NCBI RefSeq assembly: GCF_015354445.1
Contig: NZ_JADKYT010000001.1
Span: forward strand, 744,001-808,000
DNA length: 64,000 nt
DNA from: Methylophilus sp. QUAN
GTDB taxonomy: Bacteria; Pseudomonadota; Gammaproteobacteria; Burkholderiales; Methylophilaceae
Direction: 5' to 3'
Shown one piece after another: positions 32,405-41,098 of this stretch. The notes beneath the pieces were generated by a model, which searched no databases, was not told the DNA's origin, and worked only from the letters and a program-made list of their open reading frames with translations. The translations under genes were made by a program, and so were the position numbers. How positions within the stretch are numbered: position 1 is the stretch's first letter; each line of letters starts with the position of its first letter.

Positions 32405-32938
32405 TTATAAAGTCACTACTGGAAAATCAATATCGGTCTGCGCGATGTGGTTGGTGTAGTTGGTCAAAGTGTTTAAAGCGACATGGGCAATCACCTCCAG
32501 AATCAGGCCATCATCCACACCTGCTAAATGCGCTTCAATAAAGTCCTGGTCAGAAAGTACGCCGCGTTGTTGCACAATTTTGACCGCCAGTGTTAACAAA
32601 CCCTCTGTCACGGCATCTGTAGCCTCAGCTTTGCGTGCCGCCTGAATCGCTTCAGTATTAAGACCTGCCCCTTTGGCAATCAGGCTATGTGCCGACAAGC
32701 AATACTGGCAATTATTGGCCTGACCAATCGCCAGCGCCAGTGATTCTCTTTGTTTGGCGCTTAAGCGGCCTTTGGTCACCCCTTCACTCAAACCCAGGTA
32801 AGCATTTAAGGCAACAGGTGCCTGTGCCAAAGTCGCAATCAAATTAGGCACCTTGCCCAGTTTGGCTTTCACTGCATCCAGTGTTGCATTGACTTCTGCG
32901 CTAGCAGTTTCACGGTTGATAGTTTGAATACGTGCCAT
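32405..32938 (-). CDS. Carboxymuconolactone decarboxylase/AhpD-family protein
   Basis: The start at 32938 has AAGGAG upstream; the longer frame runs into the AraC promoter region. The 177-residue protein has the CMD/AhpD signature: LSAKQRESLALAIGQANNCQ then YCLSAHSLIAK, with the redox CxxC and following His. Such proteins use the Cys pair in peroxide or alkyl hydroperoxide reduction. It lies divergent from an AraC regulator, the probable regulator. Confidence 0.88.
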   Translation of the reverse strand: MARIQTINRETASAEVNATLDAVKAKLGKVPNLIATLAQAPVALNAYLGLSEGVTKGRLSAKQRESLALAIGQANNCQYCLSAHSLIAKGAGLNTEAIQAARKAEATDAVTEGLLTLAVKIVQQRGVLSDQDFIEAHLAGVDDGLILEVIAHVALNTLTNYTNHIAQTDIDFPVVTL

Positions 32939-33041
32939 GATGAATCTCCTTGTCTGATTAATTAAGACGCTTTGTGCGTTGGAGATATCATGCAATACTC
33001 ATGATTATCAAAGGTCTCGTTATGTTGATCAGGAGTATCGT

Positions 33042-33851
33042 TTGGATCCGTTGTTGCCACTATTGAATCAAATCTCGCTCTCAGCCCAGGTGTTTTTTAC
33101 CGGTGATCTTTGCCAGGTGGTGAGTTTTGATGGCACTGGAGCGGTAGGGCATATTCATTTGTTGCGGGCGGGAAAGCTAGACCTGATGTTTCGGGATAAA
33201 CGCATTGCGCATATAGATCAACCGAGCGTGGTGTTTTTCCCTAAACCGACCATACACGTGCTCAAGCCCTTAGATGGTGAGCTGTGTGAATTGGTTTGTG
33301 CCATGATTAATTTGGGCGCGAACGTACGCAGCCCGTTGGCGACCGCATTGCCCGAATTTGTGATTGTACCTTTAAGCGATATGCAGCAAATTGCGCCCAC
33401 CTTGCAGCTATTGTTTCATGAAGCATTTGAAAAAGACTTAGGCAGGCAAGCAGCGTTGGATAGGCTAGCAGAATATTTCCTGATCCAGATTCTGCGGCAC
33501 GTGATTCAGCACGGCCAACTGCAGCAAAGTATTTTTGCCGCATTAGCCGATACAAGGTTAGCGCTGGCAGTCAAAGCCATGCACGAGAACCCATCCCATC
33601 CATGGACACTGGAAACATTGGCTGAAGAGTCCGGCATGTCACGCGCCAGATTTGCTGCCAACTTTAAAGCCACGGTAGGCACCACGCCATTAGATTACCT
33701 CACCGACTGGCGGCTCTCGATTGCGCAAAACTTGATCAAGCAAGGCAAGCCACTCAAAAGCATCGCCACCCAAGTCGGTTACCAAAGCTCAGCCGCATTC
33801 AGCCGCGTGTTTGCAAAACGGCTAGGCACCACGCCAACGGAGTGGCAATAA
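33042..33851 (+). CDS. AraC-family regulator
   Basis: A TTG at 33042 is the best start: AGGAG is six bases upstream and the N-terminus DPLLPLLNQISLSAQVFF is typical of AraC proteins with a cupin domain. The longer frame from 32979 is less likely. The N-terminal cupin (DLCQVVSFDGTGAVGHIHLL) is followed by two HTH motifs (WTLETLAEESGMSRARFAAN; LKSIATQVGYQSSAAFSRVF). Length is 269. It is divergent from the AhpD-family gene, which it probably controls. Confidence 0.87.
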   Translation: MDPLLPLLNQISLSAQVFFTGDLCQVVSFDGTGAVGHIHLLRAGKLDLMFRDKRIAHIDQPSVVFFPKPTIHVLKPLDGELCELVCAMINLGANVRSPLATALPEFVIVPLSDMQQIAPTLQLLFHEAFEKDLGRQAALDRLAEYFLIQILRHVIQHGQLQQSIFAALADTRLALAVKAMHENPSHPWTLETLAEESGMSRARFAANFKATVGTTPLDYLTDWRLSIAQNLIKQGKPLKSIATQVGYQSSAAFSRVFAKRLGTTPTEWQ

Positions 33852-33926
33852 CCATGCAGCTCACACTGTATTTAAAAATATTTCAGGGTTCATGCAATAT
33901 TTCCAACGCTGAAACGTCTTCACAGC

Positions 33927-34514
33927 ATGGATATACATTTAGAAAACAACTTACTCACAACGCAGCACTATTTGGCACAGCGTGATATGGCCCAGCAAGA
34001 CTCTGTCATCACAGAAACATTCAATAAAGAAAAAGCCAGGCTGCGCAATTTCATCCGCAAAAGCGTACCGAATGCCGGTGACGCCGATGATATTTTGCAG
34101 GATGTGTTCTATGAGTTTGTTTCAGCCTACCGTTTACCAGAGCCGTTGGAGCAAGTGGGTGCTTGGTTATACCGCGTGGCAAGAAACCGCATTATTGACC
34201 GTTTTAGAAAGCAAAAGCAGGAAGTCACGCTAGAGCGGGACGAAGATGACGATGCACTCTGGCTAGAGTCTATCCTTTCCATTGAAACCGAAACCCCGGC
34301 GTCAATTTACGAAAGAAAAATGCTGGTTGAGCACGTGATTGAAACACTGAATCAACTGCCCAGTGAGCAACGGCAAGTGTTTATCGCACATGAGTTAGAT
34401 GGCAAAAGTTTCAAACAAATTGCCGCAGAAACAGGTGTTGGCATCAACACTTTATTAGCAAGAAAAAGGTATGCAGTGACTTTCCTCAGAGAGCAACTGC
34501 ATGCCAGTGACTAA
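33927..34514 (+). CDS. ECF RNA polymerase sigma factor
   Basis: The 195-residue protein has sigma-70 region 2 (FIRKSVPNAGDADDILQDVF, GAWLYRVARNRIIDRFRKQK) and region 4 (LPSEQRQVFIAHELDGKSFK, IAAETGVGINTLLARKRY). An acidic insert ERDEDDDALWLES lies between. The next gene encodes a small membrane protein, which could be its anti-sigma factor though it has no recognised domain. Confidence 0.9.
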   Translation: MDIHLENNLLTTQHYLAQRDMAQQDSVITETFNKEKARLRNFIRKSVPNAGDADDILQDVFYEFVSAYRLPEPLEQVGAWLYRVARNRIIDRFRKQKQEVTLERDEDDDALWLESILSIETETPASIYERKMLVEHVIETLNQLPSEQRQVFIAHELDGKSFKQIAAETGVGINTLLARKRYAVTFLREQLHASD

Positions 34515-34546
34515 TCGTATTAATAACTGAATTATTGGAGAGATGA

Positions 34547-34855
34547 ATGAAAAATTGTAAAAGTAAATGTGCTGCATTCGCAGCGCTAGCTGTAGTCTGC
34601 ATCGCGGCCTTATCTTATGTGGTCATGTTGTTGTGGAACCACGTAGTTGTGTCATTAGCCGACGGCATTCACGCAATTGATTACTGGCACGCAGTTGGTC
34701 TGTTGATTCTAAGCAGAATTCTTTTTGGTGGATTCAGAGGTCGTCATGGGCATCACCATAGGCATTGCGGTAGTGAAGCCATGACAGCAGATGAACAAGA
34801 AAAAGTACGTTGTGGTTTATTTGGCCGTTTTAAATCCAAACAAGATGTAGAGTAA
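34547..34855 (+). CDS. Small membrane protein after ECF sigma factor
   Basis: Unrecognised, 102 residues. One strong transmembrane helix (FAALAVVCIAALSYVVMLLW) and a second hydrophobic stretch (HAVGLLILSRILFGGF) are followed by a His-rich loop GRHGHHHRHCGS and an acidic C-terminus. The His/Cys cluster could bind metal. It lies 32 bases after the sigma gene and resembles small proteins that commonly follow ECF genes, so it may be a membrane anti-sigma factor or a target. Confidence 0.7.
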   Translation: MKNCKSKCAAFAALAVVCIAALSYVVMLLWNHVVVSLADGIHAIDYWHAVGLLILSRILFGGFRGRHGHHHRHCGSEAMTADEQEKVRCGLFGRFKSKQDVE

Positions 34856-35043
34856 CGACGACGGCATCACGGTTGAGTTTAGTCGCCATAGTCAGCTCAA
34901 TTGATTACCGTTAATTCATACGGCTGTTATCTGGGGCATATTAGGGATACATTTTATTTCTCTAAACTGCATCCAATGACAGCCGTTTGTCGTACTTGGC
35001 AATGCGTGCAATTTAAATATCAAAAGAACATTTGGAATGAATT

Positions 35044-35592
35044 GTGAGAGATGACATCGAGGATTTGATAGCTCGAATAATAGATAGGGATGAGGATGCT
35101 TTTAATGAGTTGTATGAAGCTACTTTTAGCAAGATCTATAGTTTGGCTTTGAAAATTACCAAAGACCCTGCGACTTCTGAAGAAGTGGTTGAAGATACTT
35201 ATTACCAGGTATGGCAAGAAATTTACCGCTACGATTTCAACAAGTGCCCGTTGTATAACTGGATGTTAATCATTTGCCGTTCTCGTGCCATTGATGCGTT
35301 GAGAAAGCGCAATGCGATACCTGAAATGGTGGTTAATTACGATTGGGCCATAGAGTCAACAGACTTGTCAGCAGATGATAGATTGCAGGACAAGCAGACG
35401 TCGCTGGCCGTTGTGAAGGCTTTGTCAGAAATTAAGCCATTGCAAAGGCAGCTTTTGCATCATGTTTTTTATTATGGATTATCGCATCAGGAAATCTCTC
35501 AGCTGATGAATATGCCGCTCGGATCCGTGAAATCAACCATTAACCGGGCACAAAAATCATTAAGAGAGAAACTCAAAGGTGAACAGTTTTGA
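35044..35592 (+). CDS. ECF RNA polymerase sigma factor (ChrR-linked type)
   Basis: The GTG at 35044 follows GGAATGA. The 182-residue protein has region 2 (EEVVEDTYYQVWQEIYRYDF, WMLIICRSRAIDALRKRN) and region 4 (LKPLQRQLLHHVFYYGLSHQ is nearly the pattern; then EISQLMNMPLGSVKSTINRA). Its stop overlaps the start of a cupin gene of ChrR type, a sigma/anti-sigma arrangement known for singlet-oxygen and related stress. Confidence 0.9.
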   Translation: MRDDIEDLIARIIDRDEDAFNELYEATFSKIYSLALKITKDPATSEEVVEDTYYQVWQEIYRYDFNKCPLYNWMLIICRSRAIDALRKRNAIPEMVVNYDWAIESTDLSADDRLQDKQTSLAVVKALSEIKPLQRQLLHHVFYYGLSHQEISQLMNMPLGSVKSTINRAQKSLREKLKGEQF

Positions 35593-36038
35593 ATAAAGAG
35601 ATGACAACCAATAAACCCGAATCCTTGGATTTTGATTTATTTCTTGAGCTGTTTGAGGCGACGCCAGATTTGGCGCCTCAGCGCGAGACTAAAAACCAGA
35701 TTAAAACCAAATTGATGCAACGGGTTTCGCAGAGCCGTGATTCGCAGTTTTTTGTATTTTCAGAGCAGGGTCACTGGAAATCCATCAAGCACGGGATACA
35801 AATCAAAGTATTGAAAAGCGATGCCGAAGCCAAATCGTTTCTGCTCAAACTCGAACAAAACACAAGTATCCCGTATCACGACCATCAAAAAAATGAAGAA
35901 ACCTTTGTGGTTGATGGCGAGGTATGGCTGGATGGGATTCATTGTAAGAACGGCGATTATCACTTTGCGGGTGCGGGAACGTTTCATAAAGAAATCCGCA
36001 CTGAAAACGGTTGCACGCTCCTGATCAAGACTTACTGA
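35589..36038 (+). CDS. ChrR-like cupin, probable zinc anti-sigma factor
   Basis: The TTG at 35589 overlaps the sigma stop; ATG 35601 is an alternative. The 149-residue protein has an N-terminal helix region (FLELFEATPDLAPQRETKNQ) and a C-terminal cupin (IPYHDHQKNEETFVVDGEVW, HFAGAGTFHKEIRT) with the His-x-His, Glu and His set of a ChrR metal site. It would hold the sigma factor inactive until the cupin senses oxidation or a small molecule. Confidence 0.85.
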   Translation: MNKEMTTNKPESLDFDLFLELFEATPDLAPQRETKNQIKTKLMQRVSQSRDSQFFVFSEQGHWKSIKHGIQIKVLKSDAEAKSFLLKLEQNTSIPYHDHQKNEETFVVDGEVWLDGIHCKNGDYHFAGAGTFHKEIRTENGCTLLIKTY

Positions 36039-37162
36039 TGCGTCAGCCACCTGCACCAATGAGGACCATTTATTTAATCCTGATCATGGCAGCATTCATC
36101 TTTTCTGCTTCAAGCGGCTTGGCAGCCAATGAATTTAAGGCGCCGATCTGGCAAATCGGTGGGCATCTGCAAACCATCGTTCCCTCGCTGTTTCCGCAGG
36201 TTGCAAAGCAGACATATGTCAGGGAGCGCTGGGAGTTGCCTGATGGAGACTTTGTGGATGTTGATTGGACCGAGCCACCAGAGCAGCCAGATAAAGCGCA
36301 GAGCAAGCCCGTATTGGTGTTATTTCACGGCCTGGAAGGGAGCTCGCAAAGTCATTATGCCCGTGTGATCATGTCTGCGGCCAAGCAGCGCGGCTGGCTT
36401 GGTTTAGTCGTTCATTTCCGGGGCTGTTCAGGCGAACCCAATCGGCTGCCCCGAGTGTACTATGCCGGGGATGCTGAAGAGATCAATACCTTCATTTCAA
36501 TCATTCATCAAAAACTCCCCGAAAACCCTATTTATGCGGCAGGGGTGTCATTGGGCGGTAATGCACTCTTAAAGTGGCTGGGTCAATATCCGAATGATGC
36601 GCGTCGGTTAGTCAAAGCGGCGGCGGCCATTTCAGCGCCCATCGATTTAAAGCAAACGGCGCACAGTCTTGATAAGGGCGTTAATTATTTGTTATACAGC
36701 AAACACTTTGTCGCGACGATGAAGCCAAAAGCGTTGCAAATGGCCGAGCGCTTTCCTGACTATCTGGATGCCAGAAGGATACAGGCAGTCAGTACCGTTC
36801 AAGACATGGATAACGCGGTGACCTCGGTGTTGTTCGGTACAAACAATGCCGACGAATATTATGACGTGAACGCTTCCAAGCCGTGGTTGCCTGCCATACA
36901 AACGGAGACGCTCATTTTAAATGCCAAGAATGATCCTTTTGTCTCCTTTGAAAGCTTGCCCACAGAAGCAGAAGTATCAAGCACGGTTCATCTGGATTAT
37001 CAAGCTGAGGGCGGTCATGCAGGCTTTTACGGGCATGGCGATAAAGAATCTCCATGGCTTGCAGAGCGCATCTTCAATTTTTTTGATGCCACAGACCATA
37101 CGCAATTAGACGCTGTGGTCGATCCACTGATGCATTTTCATCCTGCATCGCTTTATCAGTAA
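36038..37162 (+). CDS. YheT-type alpha/beta hydrolase with N-terminal hydrophobic segment
   Basis: ATG 36038 overlaps the cupin stop (TGATG). The 374-residue protein has the YheT features: APIWQIGGHLQTIVPSLF, LVLFHGLEGSSQSHYARV, HFRGCSGEPNRLPRVYYAG and the nucleophile in AAGVSLGGNALLKWLG. Acid/His region: NAKNDPFVS and GGHAGFYG. Unusually it starts with a signal-like hydrophobic segment (TIYLILIMAAFIFSASSGLA), which typical cytosolic YheT proteins do not have; an ATG at 36059 would also retain it. It probably acts in or across the inner membrane. Co-transcribed with sigma and cupin. Confidence 0.85.
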   Translation: MRQPPAPMRTIYLILIMAAFIFSASSGLAANEFKAPIWQIGGHLQTIVPSLFPQVAKQTYVRERWELPDGDFVDVDWTEPPEQPDKAQSKPVLVLFHGLEGSSQSHYARVIMSAAKQRGWLGLVVHFRGCSGEPNRLPRVYYAGDAEEINTFISIIHQKLPENPIYAAGVSLGGNALLKWLGQYPNDARRLVKAAAAISAPIDLKQTAHSLDKGVNYLLYSKHFVATMKPKALQMAERFPDYLDARRIQAVSTVQDMDNAVTSVLFGTNNADEYYDVNASKPWLPAIQTETLILNAKNDPFVSFESLPTEAEVSSTVHLDYQAEGGHAGFYGHGDKESPWLAERIFNFFDATDHTQLDAVVDPLMHFHPASLYQ

Positions 37163-37583
37163 TCTCAAATAATCAACAATCTCCCTCACCGGTCCGTGAG
37201 GACATCTCTTTGATCTCATTTTCTAACGATTAGTCAACACTAAAGTAAATAATGAAGTGCTGACTGCATCCATTTTCAGATGCATTACGTATATCAGTTA
37301 CGAGAAAAGTTTTTCACTCTCGAATTAAGCATCGGCTGAAGCAGCACATTTGTGTGCGCGATTACAGCTATTTTATTAACGCGATAATTTGTTACGTGAG
37401 AATATTTCTTGGGTGTGGTTGCTATAAGCCGTTTGGCAATGGACATAAAAACGACTTTTTGAGGTTGATGTTGGGAGCGTAAGTGGTGTGGGCTTGGCTT
37501 GGATAAAGCTTCCTCCGGTTAAGACCACACTGTTTTGTAAGTCATTTTAATAATTGAAAATATATTTTTTGAGAGAGGTTAGC
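37163..37583. other. 421-base intergenic region before PEP-CTERM gene
   Basis: No gene visible. It holds a weak hairpin (CCTCAC/GTGAGG near 37184-37201) after the hydrolase stop and A/T-rich stretches suited to a promoter. I see no further repeat or recognised site. Confidence 0.5.
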
Positions 37584-38471
37584 ATGAAGAAGAGTGTTAT
37601 TTACAACGCAATATTGGGCACAAGTTTGCTAGTGGCAGCTTCCCAAGTAAATGCAGATACATTATATGGCGTGAACAGCAGCAGCATTGCTGTGATTGAT
37701 ACCTTGAATATAGGTGCGGTTTCCTACATCAATATTTCAGGGTTGGCAGCGAATGAAAGATTGCTGGGCGTTGACCTCAGGCCAACTGATGGCTTGGTCT
37801 ATGGGCTCACCAGCCAGAACAGGTTGTATACACTGGATATGACCACTGGTGCAGCAACCTTCAAGAGTAGCCTCACCGGCGCCTCCCTGACCGGGCAGTC
37901 TATCGGCATCGACTTTAACCCGGTTGCAGATTTTGCTGGTAACGCTTCGCTACGTGTAGTCACGGGCACTGGCAACAACTATGCGGTTAACGCCAATACA
38001 GGCGTGGTAGGCAATACCGCCGGTGCAAATATTGGCAGTGGTTATACCGCCGTTGCTTACACAAATTCAAATCCTGGCGTTACCCCAGCCAGCACGGGGT
38101 TGTATTACGTGAATACCACCACAGACTCATTAAACTTTCTGGCGAGTGGATTTAATAACCCGGCCGGGGCTGGTGGCATCCAGACCGTTGGCGCATTGGG
38201 TATAGATGCGTTGTCTGCGAATGGCTTTGACATTCTTGGCAACGGTAAGGCCTATGCCTTGTTCAACCTGGATAATGGCACCCTGGATTCGCAATTGTTT
38301 TCGATTAACCTGATGACCGGTGCCGCTACTTATATCACTACTTTAAACGGCACTTTCAATGGGTTGACTGGCGTAGCCACTGTGCCTGAGCCAACAAACG
38401 TTGCATTCCTGCTGGCAGGCCTGGGTCTGATGGCTGGTGTGGTCACACGTCGCGCTCGTCAACGCGCATAA
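37584..38471 (+). CDS. PEP-CTERM-anchored DUF4394 protein
   Basis: The ATG 37584 follows GAGAGAGG. The 295-residue protein has a signal peptide (VIYNAILGTSLLVAASQVNA), a DUF4394 beta-propeller-like body (LLGVDLRPTDGLVYGLTSQN, IGIDFNPVADFAGNASLRVV, TGNNYAVNANTGVV) and a C-terminal sorting signal VPEPTNVAFLLAGLGLMAGV then basic RRARQRA, the PEP-CTERM motif cleaved by an exosortase. It would be anchored or released to exopolysaccharide. No exosortase gene is in the window. Confidence 0.9.
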   Translation: MKKSVIYNAILGTSLLVAASQVNADTLYGVNSSSIAVIDTLNIGAVSYINISGLAANERLLGVDLRPTDGLVYGLTSQNRLYTLDMTTGAATFKSSLTGASLTGQSIGIDFNPVADFAGNASLRVVTGTGNNYAVNANTGVVGNTAGANIGSGYTAVAYTNSNPGVTPASTGLYYVNTTTDSLNFLASGFNNPAGAGGIQTVGALGIDALSANGFDILGNGKAYALFNLDNGTLDSQLFSINLMTGAATYITTLNGTFNGLTGVATVPEPTNVAFLLAGLGLMAGVVTRRARQRA

Positions 38472-38498
38472 TACACAGCTAAATCATTAAGCCTTCAC

Positions 38499-38530
38499 AG
38501 GCCGATGCTTACTCGCATCGGCCTTTTTTA
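38499..38530 (+). terminator. Terminator after PEP-CTERM gene
   Basis: A perfect 10-bp stem (AGGCCGATGC/GCATCGGCCT), six-base loop and TTTTTTAT tail; 27 bases after the stop. Confidence 0.9.
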
Positions 38531-38614
38531 TATGAATGTGACAAAGTCTGCAGCAGTCCAAGTGCGTAATACCTAGATATATGGAAAGCGGCAATCAGGT
38601 GTGAGTTAGTACAG

Positions 38615-39520
38615 CTAATTGATGGTGCAGCCAGTTTGCTTCACTTGACTCGCCAAGTGATCAATAAATGCACGCACCACTGGCGGCAGCCCGCGCCGGG
38701 TGGTGAATACAATGTGCAGAATGCCCAAGGTCGTTCTCCACTCCGGGAACACTCTGACTAATCTTCCATTTTTTAACGCTTGGCTGCATGTATGGTCAGG
38801 CAATAACGCCACCCCAATGCCAGCAATGGCGGCTTCTCTCACGGTTGAAAAATCCACACAACTCAATATGGGTTCATGCCTGATAGATTTTGTCCCTAAT
38901 GACGCATGGTGGAATTGCCATTCGATGGCATGATTCTGGTCTGAAGTCGCGATGGTTGGCAAGGCGGATAAATTATCCAGGCTGGATTGATCCACCTTGC
39001 TCGCAAACGCAGGTGAAGCGACCAAAATGCGCTCGGAATGCCCAAGTGTTCTCATCACCAAAGAGCCATCGGTATCCAATACCGTGCGCACCCTGATGGC
39101 GACATCGATTCTATCCTCAATCAGGTTCACCGGATTATCCCCGGCGACCAGTTGTAATCTGGCTTGCGGGTAAGCCAGAAGGAATGAAGAAAAAATGGGC
39201 GCCAGCGTTTCGTACAAGCCTAACGGGCAACTGCATCTTACTAAGCCTTTGGGTTCACTGAGCGACTCAGAAACGATAGAGTCAGCCTGCTCCACATCCA
39301 GCATAATGACTTTGCAACGCTCATAAAACGATTGCCCGATCTCAGTCACGCGGAATCGCCTGGTCGATCTTTCGATCAAGCGCACGCCCAGCCTTTCTTC
39401 TAACAGGCCAATTCTTCTGCTGATGGTGGATTTTGGAATGCGCACACGTCTGCTGGCAGCCGCAAAACTGCCGCCACTCACCACCTCCGCAAACAGGATG
39501 TAATCATTAATATCACGCAT
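38615..39520 (-). CDS. LysR-family transcriptional regulator
   Basis: Full-length (301 residues): HTH FAEVVSGGSFAAASRRVRIP and KSTISRRIGLLEERLGVRLI, wing and linker with STRRFRVTEIGQSFYERCKV, then a substrate domain. It is divergent from the SDR gene at 39637 and probably its regulator. It serves as an in-window reference for the damaged LysR at 14409-15200. Confidence 0.92.
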   Translation of the reverse strand: MRDINDYILFAEVVSGGSFAAASRRVRIPKSTISRRIGLLEERLGVRLIERSTRRFRVTEIGQSFYERCKVIMLDVEQADSIVSESLSEPKGLVRCSCPLGLYETLAPIFSSFLLAYPQARLQLVAGDNPVNLIEDRIDVAIRVRTVLDTDGSLVMRTLGHSERILVASPAFASKVDQSSLDNLSALPTIATSDQNHAIEWQFHHASLGTKSIRHEPILSCVDFSTVREAAIAGIGVALLPDHTCSQALKNGRLVRVFPEWRTTLGILHIVFTTRRGLPPVVRAFIDHLASQVKQTGCTIN

Positions 39521-39636
39521 ATTGGCTCATTTTTGGAACAATTAAACTCACGAAAGCAGTCTAGTGCATTTATTGGCTCACTGGCAATATTTCATCCATG
39601 CAGTCACGTTTATTTAATTACTCAAGGAGAAACATC

Positions 39637-40392
39637 ATGTCAGCAACATTTGAAAATAAAGTCGTCGTGGTTACTGGTGGTACTAGCGGTATCGGCCTCG
39701 CAACAGCCAAACACTTTGCAAACCAGGGCGCGAATGTCTATATCACAGGCCGTAGACAAGCCGAGTTAGAAGCCGCCATCAAAACCATAGGTGGTAAGGT
39801 AAAAGGGATTCAGGCCGATATGTCTAAACTGGCGGATATTGATAGACTCTATGACGCAGTACAGCAAAACCACTCCCAAATTGACGTGATCTATGCCAAC
39901 GCGGGTGGCGGTAATATGCTGCCGTTGGGCGCCATTACCGAAGATCACTACGAAGACATTTTTGGCAGAAATGTCAAAGGCGTGATTTTCACCGTACAAA
40001 AAGCATTGCCCTTACTTAAAGATGGCGCATCCATTGTATTAACTGGCTCAACCACCAGCGTGAAAGGCACCGCCGCGTTTAGTATTTACAGTGCATCCAA
40101 AGCAGCCATTCGCAACCTCGCCCGCAGCTGGATTTTAGACCTCAAAGACCGCGGCATTCGTGTCAATGTCGTCAGCCCAGGCCCGATTAAAACACCAGGT
40201 TTGGTAGAACTGGCCGGTAACGACCCAGTGCAACAACAAGGCCTGCTGGATTATTTAGGTTCTCAAGTACCTATGGGCAGAGTGGGGGATCCTGACGAAG
40301 TAGCAAAAGCCGTGGCGTTTTTATCATCACCTGATGCCAGCTTCATCAACGGCATTGAGTTCTTTGTCGATGGTGGCCTGGCTCAGATTTAG
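39637..40392 (+). CDS. SDR-family oxidoreductase
   Basis: ATG 39637 follows AAGGAGA. The 251-residue protein has TGGTSGIGLATAKHFANQG, YANAGGGNM, Ser in VLTGSTTSVKG, YSASKAAIRNLARSW and the C-terminal FVDGGLAQI. Classical NAD(P)-dependent short-chain dehydrogenase; substrate unknown. Its LysR partner is divergent. Confidence 0.92.
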   Translation: MSATFENKVVVVTGGTSGIGLATAKHFANQGANVYITGRRQAELEAAIKTIGGKVKGIQADMSKLADIDRLYDAVQQNHSQIDVIYANAGGGNMLPLGAITEDHYEDIFGRNVKGVIFTVQKALPLLKDGASIVLTGSTTSVKGTAAFSIYSASKAAIRNLARSWILDLKDRGIRVNVVSPGPIKTPGLVELAGNDPVQQQGLLDYLGSQVPMGRVGDPDEVAKAVAFLSSPDASFINGIEFFVDGGLAQI

Positions 40393-40423
40393 GTTTGAAA
40401 GGAATAGATGCACCTGCCGAAGC

Positions 40424-40450
40424 AAATGCGCCAATGATTGTGGCGCATTT
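40424..40450 (+). terminator. Hairpin after SDR gene
   Basis: Perfect 10-bp stem (AAATGCGCCA/TGGCGCATTT) with a seven-base loop, 31 bases after the SDR stop. No long U run. Confidence 0.6.
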
Positions 40451-40701
40451 GCCAAACGACAACAAGCCACTAGCAATCCCATTTTAGATTATCAAGCCGA
40501 CAAGGTGAAGAGCGTGCCGCTGTACCTCGGCGGCTTGATGTCCGCCTAAACTAGATTTAAAGGACATTGAAGTAAAGAAATAATTAATGTTAAAAGTTAA
40601 ATTCAAAAACGAAGAAATTATTTTTTGTTGTTTTTCAGTTCTGAAGCTGTAATAGATAAAAGGCTACTACGTGGCTACTCATACGAGAAGTAGTGTAAAC
40701 G

Positions 40702-40731
40702 AAAACGGCCTTCATCTCTGGAAGCCGTTTT
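40702..40731 (-). terminator. Terminator-like hairpin beside tRNA fragment
   Basis: Stem AAAACGGC/GCCGTTTT extended by TTC/GAA with one bulge. It lies on the 3' side of the tRNA fragment as the terminator of the intact tRNA-Met does at 47910. Confidence 0.6.
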
Positions 40732-40736
40732 GTATT

Positions 40737-40784
40737 TGGTGGTGAAAGAGGGAGTTGAACCCTCGACCCCAGGATTATGAATCC
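40737..40784 (-). repeat. tRNA-Met 3' fragment (distal att-like site)
   Basis: These 48 bases match bases 47951-47998 of the intact tRNA-Met with one difference (C to G within the T loop region). They cover CCA, acceptor, T arm, variable loop and anticodon arm up to the anticodon stem, then the match stops. This is the expected displaced 3' end after integration at a tRNA gene. Confidence 0.85.
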
Positions 40785-40868
40785 ATCCTAACCCGTTTTT
40801 TAAGTCATTGTTAAATATGAAGGTTTTATTTAACTGCATGTTTTTATTATATATTTTAAAAATCCACG

Positions 40869-40903
40869 TAGCAGTGGCTAGCATCTTGTAGCAATTTTTA
40901 GCA
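40869..40903 (+). repeat. Four TAGCA repeats at 10-bp spacing
   Basis: TAGCA begins at 40869, 40879, 40889 and 40899, one copy per helical turn. Located just inside the tRNA fragment. Suits cooperative protein binding, for example recombinase arm sites. Confidence 0.65.
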
Positions 40904-40910
40904 CTCTTTC

Positions 40911-40929
40911 TGTTGCCCTGGTGTTGCCC
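40911..40929 (+). repeat. Left pair of TGTTGCCC repeats
   Basis: Two copies of TGTTGCCC at 40911 and 40922, 11 bases apart, in the same orientation, with the same layout as at 46364-46382. Confidence 0.65.
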
Positions 40930-41098
40930 CAGGAGTCATCATTTACTAGTTTATAGTCCTCTTAAGCTAGCATGGCCACCCAAAATACATGACTCAGAGG
41001 GTGATGAGTTTTTTTTAAATTGAAGCTAATAGATGGCTATGGTAGGCTGAGAAATTCAAAATATGTATTCAAACTAAATTTAAGAATTAAGAAAAATA

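Larger units (their letters stand above)
40393..41098. other. 706-base intergenic region holding island left end
   Basis: No credible complete gene. The first part (to about 40550) has an open stretch ending VKSVPLYLGGLMSA, possibly a gene remnant. Then come a terminator-like hairpin, the tRNA-Met fragment, phased TAGCA repeats and paired TGTTGCCC repeats, listed separately. The last 160 bases are A/T-rich and serve as the kinase promoter region. Confidence 0.6.

Noticed and set aside
40334-40549. Short plus-strand frame at the end of the SDR gene
   Set aside because: Its start lies inside the SDR gene in another frame. Only the tail (VKSVPLYLGGLMSA) could be a gene remnant, too little to name.
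40675-40884. Minus-strand frame across the tRNA fragment
   Set aside because: Translates a tRNA-derived sequence; no ribosome site.
40869-40929. CRISPR array
   Set aside because: Repeats are 5-8 bases with 10-11 base spacing, far from repeat-spacer sizes, and no cas genes are present.
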